The notes under the pieces are model-generated. The model was not told the origin of the DNA. It ran no database searches and saw only the letters and a program-made list of their open reading frames with translations. Both the position numbers and the translations under genes were made by a program. Below are positions 57,206-64,000 of a DNA stretch of 64,000 bases, piece after piece. The first letter of the stretch is position 1. The number at the start of each line of letters is the position of its first letter. The DNA comes from Paguma larvata (lineage: Eukaryota; Chordata; Mammalia; Carnivora; Viverridae), in the NCBI GenBank assembly GCA_030068075.1, contig CM057837.1, forward strand, positions 19,375,691 through 19,439,690, given 5' to 3'.

Positions 57206-58239
57206 TGACCAACCAAAATAAATGGAGAAGAAGGTAAAAAATACGTACCCTAGGAATCGAAAAGAAATAACTCTGCGAATGGGCATCAGAAAACGTAAAC
57301 TATCTTGGTATTCAAGTGAGAAGGAATAGATGTGTCTGTGCTTGAGCTGATGTGAACAAAATAAAACAAAGGGCTCCATGAAAGCAGCCCTGGTTCAGAG
57401 GGACACACGACCATCCCTGTCGGCACACGGCTTCCCCGATCCTCCTACAAAGCAGCACAAAGGAACAGCGCGCGCCTTTTATTAACACACGGCACCTGCA
57501 CGTCAAGGCCACAGACCACACTTGTTACATGCTTGTCAGCAGCCATTGTGAGCAGACGACAAACTTACAGGATGTCAGGGGCACAGGAGGCAGGGCTACC
57601 CCACCCCAACCTGGCCCCCTACGAGCAAGGGGAACTCAGCCCCCGGCAGGCTGGACCCAGAGCCCCACGGATGCTCACGTTCTGGTAAAACAAGAGCCGG
57701 GGCATCTGGAATTGCTAACACGTCGCTGGAGTGCATGTCACGTCAGCACCAAACTTTCCAACCCCGGGGACGGATCCCAGCCTGAGAAGTCCCATCTCTT
57801 GTTCCCTTGGCTCGCCCACCATTAGGGGAAAGCAGCTGATGGGCAGGGGGAGGCAGGGAGGAATTGTGGCCTCACTTTATTCTGTTTCTGACCCCGCGTG
57901 CCCGAGATCGTGATCAGGGAAGCTGCAGAGGCCCCCTGGCGGCTGTCACTCCTATAGCGGATAGCTCAGGACGGCGTCAGCACCCCATTCCTGATGCTCA
58001 ACACGGTTCCCAAACTGCACAGGAGCCATGGAGCAGGGAGCCTTATTAATTATGCAAATGTGTGGTGGCAGGTCGGGCGACGGCATCTTGTCTATAATGA
58101 GTACTTAAAACTGTCTAGAAAAGTAAGGATTCTGAAAATTAAAATGCTGGGCCCTAATGTAATTTATTAACGAGAGAGGACGAGCTCGTTACGAAGGGGG
58201 AGCTTACCTCAGATGCAAGCCTCCTGGGGATTCCAGAAC

Positions 58240-59100
58240 TCTGCCCTTGCCCTCCAGCGCTCCCTCGTCCCTGCGGCCCACTCCCATCCCGGCCGACTCA
58301 CCGATGCGGGGTGCTGAGCCCACCGCCGCCGCATGCCTTGGCCGAGGACAGACCTGCCCCGGGTGTCCCCCATCCACACGCCCCAGTCCGTTCACCCCGC
58401 ACCCCAGGCTCCTCCACAATACTCCCAGGATGAAATTCAGAAAGCGGAGAGCCCTCTCCGTGAGGAGAAGCAGGTGCTAAACGAAGACCAGGTGATGGAT
58501 GCGGCCTCTCCCAGCGCCCTCCCACTGACTAACTGGGATGACTTGGGTCCCTGAGGTGGAGTCCGTGGGCCTCAGTGTCCTCAACCGTACTGTGCAGAGT
58601 GATGGCCACAGTGGTAGCACAGTGGGTTATCGTGAGGACCAATGGAAACAGTACAGCAAACACGCCCACGCCAGGAGCCCCGTAAGAGCACCACGCATGC
58701 TGGCGAACGTTGATTGCCAGTTGCTCTTCTCCAAAGAGCTCCAAAAGTTCGGGCCAGCGAAGAGTGCCAGGCACAACCTCCCGCCTGCTTGGCTGGATTT
58801 GGCCCTGGGGCAGGCGTGCAACGGTCGGGCGGTGCCGTCCGCGCGCCCAGCCCTCGCGACCCTGCTGCTCCACTCTGCTTCAACCCCGACCCCCCTTTCC
58901 CTGCTCCGCCTAAACGCAGGGACAGGACGAGAGACAGGCACCTGCTCACCACGACCGACCGACCCCATGCTGTCTGCACCCCTTGGTTCAACTGCCTTGG
59001 AGGCCTCACCCCATGTCCCCGTGCGTCTTTCAGCTGATACGGGTGCTGTCCGCACACCAGCCCCTCGCTGACACTTCTGAATAGCAGCAGGGACCTGGGT
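58240..59100. other. GC-rich intronic stretch, no gene recognised
   Basis: This is the most GC- and CpG-rich part of the intron. It has open frames on both strands but none resembles a known protein. On the minus strand a consensus donor (ATCG|gtgagt) sits at 58301/58302. Nothing else supports an exon. A decayed CpG island or an old repeat are equally possible. Confidence 0.4.
58510..58670 (+). mobile_element. MIR-like remnant
   Basis: 'aactgggatgacttgggtcc', then 'gggcctcagtgtcctcaac' and 'gtgaggaccaatgg' follow the order of the MIR core and 3' region. Diverged; edges approximate. Confidence 0.6.
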
Positions 59101-59249
59101 CCTCACCGCCCCACAGAGGGGTCTAGGTTCTCCCAGCTTCAGACCCTTGCTCATGTACTCGCTCCCCTGCACCGCACACCTAGGAAAGGGGCCGGTCAGG
59201 CAGGCCCCCTTACAGGAACAGGAAGAAGGATGGACACATCGTCACCCAC

Positions 59250-59350
59250 AGCGGCTTCTAAGGGGCCCCTACCCCGTGCCAGGCATTGTGCCAAGGGTTC
59301 AGCAGCCTCCATCACACTTGGTCATCAAGACCCCCAGGCATTCTTGTCCT
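59250..59350 (-). mobile_element. MIR or L2 remnant
   Basis: A short diverged stretch resembles 'gtgccaggcattgtgccaag' followed by a 'catcaagacccccaggca' segment, which is typical of the reverse complement of MIR 3' ends. Only partial; family uncertain. Confidence 0.4.
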
Positions 59351-59461
59351 CCAGATGTCTGTGAGGGCGCAGGGGGTCATCCGTGAAACACAGGGCCCCC
59401 AGACCACCCTTTCCCTCAAACCTACAGCACACACAATGCAGCCAATCTCAGTGTTTATTTT

Positions 59462-59690
59462 TATTTTTTTAATGTTTATTTATTTATTTTTGAGAAAGAG
59501 ACAGAGAGAGAAAGAAACAGAGTGCAAGTGGAGTAGGGGCAGAGAGAGAGGGAAACACAGAACCTGAAACAGGCTCCTGGCTCCACGCTGTCAGCACAGA
59601 GCCCCATGCAGGGCTCGAACTCACAAACTGTGAGATCATGACCTGAGCCAAAGTTGGACATTTAACTGACTGAGCCACCCAGGTGCCCCT
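59462..59690 (-). mobile_element. CAN SINE (felid type), same strand as DOCK1
   Basis: Full-length minus-strand copy beginning with an AT-rich tail and GAGAGA stretch and ending with the complement of the SINE head (gccacccaggtgcccct). It is one of the few copies in the transcribed orientation and is followed 200 bp later by a plus-strand copy. Confidence 0.95.
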
Positions 59691-59887
59691 CTTATTGTTA
59701 ATTATTTTCCCAAGTCGCAGATCACTGCCCAGTGGGTACAGACACAGGATTTATCTGCCTTTCGTGACATCTTACTGTCTAGCACCAGGCTACATCCTTA
59801 GCAGACAATCAGTGAACATCACAAAACGAACTTCGGTCATCAATAAAGAACTCTTTTGGAAGGAGAGAGATTCAAACCCCCATTTTT

Positions 59888-60103
59888 GGGCACCTGGGTG
59901 GCTCATTCGGTTAAGCATCTGACTTCGGCGCAGGTCATGGTCTCACAGTTCACAGTTTTGAGCCCCACATGGGGTTCTGAGCTGACAGCCTGCTTAAGAT
60001 TCCGTGTCTCCCTCTCTCTCTGCCCTTTCTTAGCTTGTGTGTGTTCACGCTCTCTCTCTCAAATTCAAATAAATAAACATAAAAAAATAAATAAATAAAA
60101 ACC
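59888..60103 (+). mobile_element. CAN SINE (felid type), antisense to DOCK1
   Basis: Head (gggcacctgggtggctc), shortened middle, CT tract and AAATAAATAAA tail. The flanks carry a diverged duplication around 'cccccattttt' / 'cccccattcttt', so it is older than the neighbouring SINEs with exact duplications. Confidence 0.92.
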
Positions 60104-60493
60104 ACAAGTCCCCCATTCTTTCCTCCCAGCACCTTGGCGTCAGCCAGTGCTGCCCCAACACTTCCTGCGAGAGAAGTTCAGCCTGAATCCAGACGCCAGG
60201 GGCCACTCACAAAGACAAAGGGTCTCCAGGATTTCCATTCCAGTGAAAAGGGCATGAAGAGCCAATTTTTGAAATCTACTTGTCGTAGCTCAGTGACTTT
60301 TCTGATGGATGGAACAGCATTACAAGTCACACAGAAGAGAGGAAATGGAAAGGAAAACAGGAAGTAGCAGCAAGAAAAACACAAGAAGAAAATTAATGTC
60401 TCCTATAATCAATGAAAAAGAATGAATAACATTTTCTGGAAACAGGTTAACATGGAAATGAGTTCAAAGATTAGGATGGCGCTATGTTAGGAT

Positions 60494-60694
60494 AACCGAG
60501 TTCTGGAACAACCCAGAACTTCTAGAACAATCCAGAACAAGTGACAAGTATAGCCTGCTGAACCGAGTTCTGGAGCAATCCAGAGCATCTAGAACAATCC
60601 AGAACAAGCAACAAGTACAGCCTGCTGAACCGAGTTCTGGAACGATCCAGAACATCTAGAACAATCTAGAACAAGTGACAAGTACAGCCTACTG
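60494..60694 (-). repeat. Minisatellite, 67-bp unit x 3
   Basis: Three copies start at 60494, 60561 and 60628 with an exact 67-bp period and a few substitutions. Each unit contains ttctgga(a/g)c, two or three (c/t)tagaac or ccagaac hexamers and acaagtacagcct. The repeats of GAAC/GTTC give heat-shock-element-like inverted half-sites. The array ends 54 bp from the donor of the 73-nt DOCK1 exon. Confidence 0.95.
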
Positions 60695-60750
60695 AGATTT
60701 CCCCCAGTTCTCCCTTGAAAACCACATGGGGTAATAAAGGGATTACTCAC

Positions 60751-60823
60751 AGTCCTGTGACGATCTGTGGCGGAAGGTAAACCGAAGGTGACTGCGGTTG
60801 ACGTCCTCAATAGGAATGGCCAC
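60751..60823 (-). CDS. DOCK1: DOCK1 exon, DHR-1 domain
   Basis: Short exon of 73 nt: 24 codons plus the first base of a serine codon completed in the next exon. It reads [20 protein letters not shown] and then SSQD. The motif [11 protein letters not shown] is typical of DOCK A-subfamily DHR-1 and helps fix the family. The acceptor follows ttccaattctgcag and the donor ACT|gtgagt is a full consensus site, the strongest in this block. A 67-bp tandem repeat begins 57 bp beyond the exon edge in the downstream intron. Confidence 0.97.
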
Positions 60824-62002
60824 CTGCAGAATTGGAAACAGAACTTTCAGCACCTGTACCAAGAACTTCTCACATTAATGGCTCTGTTCGACTGCAGATC
60901 CTGTGCACCCGTGCACACGTCTTCACTGCAGTGATGAAAACACTGGGCACCCAATCCCCTGTATGACTTTCCCAGAGCAAAATGCCTTTTGAAAATTTAA
61001 ACTAGATGGGGCGCCTGGGTGGCTTAGTCGGTTAAATGGCCGACTCAGGTCAGCTCAGGTCATGATCTCACAGTCTGTGAGTTCGAGACCCGCGTGGGGC
61101 TCTGTGCCTGCTTCAGATTCTGTGTCTCCCCCTCTCTCTGCCCCTCCCCGACTTGCTCTCTGTCTCTCTCTCTCAAAAATAATAAACATTAAAAAAAAAT
61201 TTTTTTTAATTTAAACTAGAATACCAAAGGACGCCAAACCAACTCTGCGAGATGGCAGAAGTTTTCTTAAACGTTCAAACCCTCACTGTTAAAAGAGTCT
61301 ATGGCTACGAGCTGCTATTCTCCTCGGCAGCCCTTCTCGGAGGTGTCCACAGATCCTCCGCAGTGGCTGGGACCTGCCCTCGGTAGCAGGAAGAAAGCTT
61401 GCTTGTTATGACTTCCAGTCAAAGAAGAAAGACCCAATGCATGTTCCCTCTCACCAAAGCTGCTCTCAAAAACTTCTCATGTCCAACATCTGTATTCTAG
61501 AGCCATCGCCTAGCCGGGTTCTCAAGTATTCAAGCCCTTGGCACGTGGGCTGGGGTCATGCCACGGTGGGCTGCCGTGGTGACGTCAGCGTGCTGCCTCA
61601 GGAAAGCAAAGTGTGATACCACGGGACGGGATTCGTCTCCCCAGCGGTATCCTTCATATACTGTCACCGCTATTTTTTTCCATTTGGTGTAAAGACAGCA
61701 TGCCACACATAAAACAGACCCAAGAAGAGAAAGATAATAGCTATCTTTAAAGGACCCTGTCATTTGTCTCCATGAAAGTCCTATTTTTATGTCCAAAAGG
61801 AGATGAGAGTAAATGTATTCCAAGAAATGCCAGCGTGGTTCCTTAGCAACCTTGAACGACTTTGTTGGAAGAGCGCCTCTGTCTGTCTGGGGTGCCCGCT
61901 GGCGAGAAGCCCCGGCTTGGGCGGGAGCTGGGGACTTCCTTGGGATACAAATGAGCATTTCATAATCAACCCCGTGGGACACAATGACCATGTAAATGAT
62001 AC
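60824..62002 (-). other. DOCK1: DOCK1 intron (1179 bp) with one CAN SINE
   Basis: The intron carries a SINE at 61008-61207. The rest (61222-62002 and 60824-60993) has no repeat that I can name. Confidence 0.85.
61008..61207 (+). mobile_element. CAN SINE (felid type), antisense to DOCK1
   Basis: Full-length tRNA-derived SINE with head, CT-rich stretch and A-rich tail. A 13-bp target duplication (aatttaaactaga) is exact on both sides, at 60994-61006 and 61208-61220, which suggests a young insertion. Confidence 0.95.
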
Positions 62003-62101
62003 CTTAACGGTCTCAAACCAACGCGGCTGCTTGACTTGGTAGTAAATCACAGACTTGTACTCTGAAATCCCTTCGTCGCCGGCACCCGGGAAAATCACAT
62101 G
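62003..62101 (-). CDS. DOCK1: DOCK1 exon, DHR-1 domain
   Basis: Exon of 99 nt, phase 0 at both ends (33 codons), so skipping it would keep the frame. Landmarks are [18 protein letters not shown], then [15 protein letters not shown]. In DOCK DHR-1 structures this part forms central strands and a loop near the lipid pocket (family knowledge). By memory human DOCK1 has Ala where this sequence has Gly in GDEGISEY. The acceptor is ttctttcaaag and the donor AAG|gtatca, with C at +5, so the donor is weak by consensus. Confidence 0.97.
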
Positions 62102-63262
62102 CTTTGAAAGAAGGCATAAAGAGTTCACATCAGACCTCATGGAGCTTGACACTGCATACATCTCCCCACCTCCTGCCCCCATTAAATGAGCTCAGCGCAG
62201 CACTACAGGAATGCCAACAGACCCGGCACAAATGGAATGTGCTCCCAGCAACGGGAGGACAGATCCGTCTGGGGCCAGCGCGGCCAGCATACAGTCTTGC
62301 TCTCGGACATTTAAGCATCTTGATGCTTATCAGTACAGAGAGGCTACCGTCCTCCATCCCTCGTCCCCTCACCCCTAAAGGCCTTAACACCAAGATCTGT
62401 AGCAAGTTGCCTGATTCACTAAGTAGGTCTAGAATAAGGAGCTTCGGACCAAAAAGGAGGTGGCAACCTTCCTTCCTGTTCCACCAGCTGTAAACACTGA
62501 CCACCCGACTCCAGTGGAAGCAATACCAGAAAAGCCCAGATGGCAAGGGCAGCACTGCCTGGCAGTGACCCTGGACATGGGCCACCCACCCCTCCCAGCA
62601 CAGCTGAGCCTCAGGTGAGCACACTGGGCACTGCTTGCCGCCATGTGGGCCCAGGGGAGTCCAGCCCTCCACCCGTGGTCCAGAGTGGGAGGTGGCGGGG
62701 ACGTGTGCTCTGGCCTGGCCTCCGGTCATCAGAGGAGACCACATCTCCAAGCGCTGCCCAGCTCGCCGAGTCCTGCAGACCGCTGTGACCGTGCGGGAGG
62801 AGGTCTCAGTAACCGCCACCACCCAGCAGAGCGAGAGGTCGGATGCCCGGATTCCAACCCCAGTCCTACCTCCCACGAGCTCTCTGACCCTGAACAAGAC
62901 TTCTCTGGGCCTCAGTTTCCGCATCCCTCCCACAGTGATAATAACAGTGCCTGACCTTCCGGTGTGACTGGCCAGACCTCTCAGCCTTGGGTCTACGTTG
63001 GCAAGTGAGGCACAGTGACAGGGCCGGGGACCGAAGGTGGTCGGGACCACAGGGGTCTGCTGAGGCAGGCCGGCCCCCAGGCCCCCGTGCACACCAGCCC
63101 TCTGCAGAGAGCTGGAGAAAGGGGGTAAAGAGTGAACTCTCATCCCTAGAGAGGGGAACACACAGCCCCAGCCACGTCTTTCCCTATCGTGCAGCGGAGC
63201 CAAAGAAACACTTGGAAAATAAAGTTTCCCCGCTCCAGATTAAGCTTGGCAACAATAAATAC
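62102..63262 (-). other. DOCK1: DOCK1 intron (1161 bp) with MIR and a long chance open frame
   Basis: The intron joins the first two DHR-1 exons seen. It contains a MIR remnant near 62830-62990. A 357-codon open frame fills most of it but is not continuous with the exon frame: reading on from the upstream exon in frame reaches a TAG after about 35 codons. No CAN SINE is present. Confidence 0.85.
62830..62990 (+). mobile_element. MIR SINE remnant
   Basis: The stretch reads like the MIR core: a segment resembling 'gagctctctgaccctgaac' is followed by the conserved 'cctcagtttccgcatc' and a 'gtgataataacagtgcctgac' segment. It is diverged, lies in a DOCK1 intron and is antisense to the gene. Edges are approximate. 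Confidence 0.75.
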
Positions 63263-63387
63263 CTCCAACCGTTTTCCGTCTTCATCATAAACAGACACTG
63301 TAACCTCCACATTCTTCGCTGTCGTTTTGCTTCCTTTATCAAAATCCCCTTGAACTAAAGTTACGTAGATATCATTTCGAACATCAC
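63263..63387 (-). CDS. DOCK1: DOCK1 exon, start of DHR-1 (C2-like) domain
   Basis: Exon of 125 nt and the most upstream one visible. It begins with the last two bases of a glycine codon (phase 1) and reads 41 codons to a phase-0 end. Landmarks are [10 protein letters not shown], the basic stretch [11 protein letters not shown] and [12 protein letters not shown]. In the DOCK family this is the first part of DHR-1, a C2-type beta sandwich that binds PtdIns(3,4,5)P3 and recruits the GEF to the membrane; the lysine-rich loop seen here is a plausible part of that basic surface (inference). The acceptor follows a run of five C. The donor GAG|gtattt lacks G at +5, so it is not a strong site. The next exon joins in phase 0. 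Confidence 0.97.
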
Positions 63388-64000
63388 CTGGGGGAAAAAT
63401 TATACCTTTAAAACCAATCCATTATTCATAATGTAACCGAGAATTCTGCAAAACTGTCTAACTCGCCGCCTCTCCTAGCAAGGCGTTCGAAATACTGTAT
63501 TAGATGATTATGCAATATTTTCGACAAAACAGCCTAGCATTTAAAAGCATGACAAAAGCAGTGTTCAGCATCGTCAGCATGAGATGATGAGAAAGAGGAA
63601 AAATTTCAAGGCCCTTAATGATCTGCGTGGTTCTTCACCTCGGGAGGCAGCCCACACGCACGGTGGCTTCAATGCTGCTGATGGGTTTGCAATGACCGTC
63701 CCTTCCCAGTGTCCACGGCCCACTGTGACTCACATCACTATCTCGCGGTGGACCACTGGCTGTGTGCTCTGAGTCTGGGCAGCCAAAGAAAATCCCAGCG
63801 CAAATGACAACTGGCAATATGGGCTTCCTCTGCATTTTTCTAAGGACTTAAATGAAAAGCTGATTGAGAACTAGAACCACAAGCCAGTGTCCTGAGTCGA
63901 TGTCTGGGACCAGGGACCAGGGTCAAGAGAGCAGCTTTCTGCATGGATCTTCTCTCCTCCGGTAGGCAGTGGTCAGGATCCCAAAGAAGGTCCACAGGGA
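63388..64000 (-). other. DOCK1: DOCK1 intron upstream of the first exon seen (incomplete)
   Basis: At least 613 bp of intron precede the first exon on the transcript. It ends in a C/T-rich acceptor tract (tttttcccccag). I recognise no SINE, L1 or LTR in it. Part of 63480-63600 is AT-rich and looks unremarkable. Confidence 0.8.

Larger units (their letters stand above)
55307..60750 (-). other. DOCK1: DOCK1 intron (5444 bp) with satellite, SINEs and LTR
   Basis: Contents from high to low coordinates: 67-bp satellite at 60494-60694, SINEs at 59888-60103 and 59462-59690, MIR-like pieces around 59250-59350 and 58510-58670, a GC-rich stretch at 58240-59100, L2/MIR 3' end at 57130-57205, a 50-bp tandem repeat at 56385-56535, and a MaLR LTR at 56017-56358. 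The rest is unassigned. Confidence 0.85.
1..64000 (-). other. DOCK1: DOCK1 gene, internal segment (10 coding exons, both ends outside the window)
   Basis: The whole window lies inside one gene transcribed right to left. DOCK1 is a Rac guanine-nucleotide exchange factor that works with ELMO and Crk adaptors at the plasma membrane in cell migration, phagocytosis of apoptotic cells and myoblast fusion. Ten exons on the minus strand translate to a continuous DHR-1 plus helical-region peptide with all splice phases compatible. DOCK1 is chosen over its paralogues DOCK2 and DOCK5 because of signatures such as [29 protein letters not shown] and LPSTKAELEEK, recalled from the DOCK1 family member. No promoter, start codon, stop codon or polyadenylation site of the gene lies here. 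Exon numbers in the full gene were not verified. Confidence 0.96.

Noticed and set aside
58240..58480. Possible alternative first exon on the minus strand ending at the donor ATCG|gtgagt (58301/58302)
   Set aside because: A consensus donor in a GC-rich stretch alone is too weak; no promoter motif, no start codon context and no conserved peptide.
284..61207. tRNA-like heads (box A/B) in dozens of places
   Set aside because: They belong to CAN SINEs derived from a tRNA; none has an intact tRNA fold with normal flanks.
1..64000. CRISPR arrays, operons, phage or plasmid functions
   Set aside because: All regular repeats are vertebrate minisatellites or microsatellites, and the only gene is a spliced vertebrate gene.

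Overview
This is nuclear DNA of a cat-like carnivore (Feliformia, most likely Felidae). At least 34 copies of the tRNA-derived carnivore SINE (CAN SINE) are spread through it. They have the felid-type body (a head reading GGGGCGCCTGGGTGGCTCAG, then a CT-rich stretch and an AATAAA-containing tail). The older background is ordinary mammalian: L1 3' ends, L2, MIR, MaLR LTRs and a Tigger1-type DNA element. I see no prokaryotic, plasmid, phage or organelle sequence.

The only protein-coding gene I can support is DOCK1 (DOCK180) on the minus strand. Ten coding exons lie between 63387 and 32581. All are flanked by AG acceptors and GT donors and their phases join without a break, giving 1118 nt (372 whole codons plus part of a glycine codon). 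The peptide starts at the DHR-1 (C2-like, phosphoinositide-binding) domain and runs into the armadillo-like helical region; by memory of the human protein this is roughly residues 425-800 of about 1865. The 5' exons (SH3, ELMO-binding region) lie beyond position 64000. The 3' exons (rest of the helical region, DHR-2 GEF domain, proline-rich tail) lie beyond position 1.

Layout: 64000-63388 upstream intron; 63387-54657 five exons carrying DHR-1 and the segment after it; 50291-32581 five exons of the helical region; 32580-1 one intron of at least 32.6 kb with no further exon found. The intron holds many SINEs, L1 and LTR fragments, a 33-bp minisatellite and several repeat-poor AT-rich stretches.

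I found no new multi-gene system. The observations worth a second look are in the non-coding sequence: a seven-copy minisatellite with an invariant ETS/GABP motif; perfect or nearly perfect five-unit heat-shock-element arrays and a 67-bp satellite built from similar half-sites; two SINE-into-SINE insertions at the same homologous nick site; a 27:7 SINE orientation bias relative to DOCK1; tandem repeats and homopyrimidine tracts close to splice sites of frame-preserving or weak-donor exons; and a few homeodomain/POU-motif-rich AT-rich blocks that may be conserved enhancers. Repeat family names are from memory of consensus sequences and are approximate at the edges.
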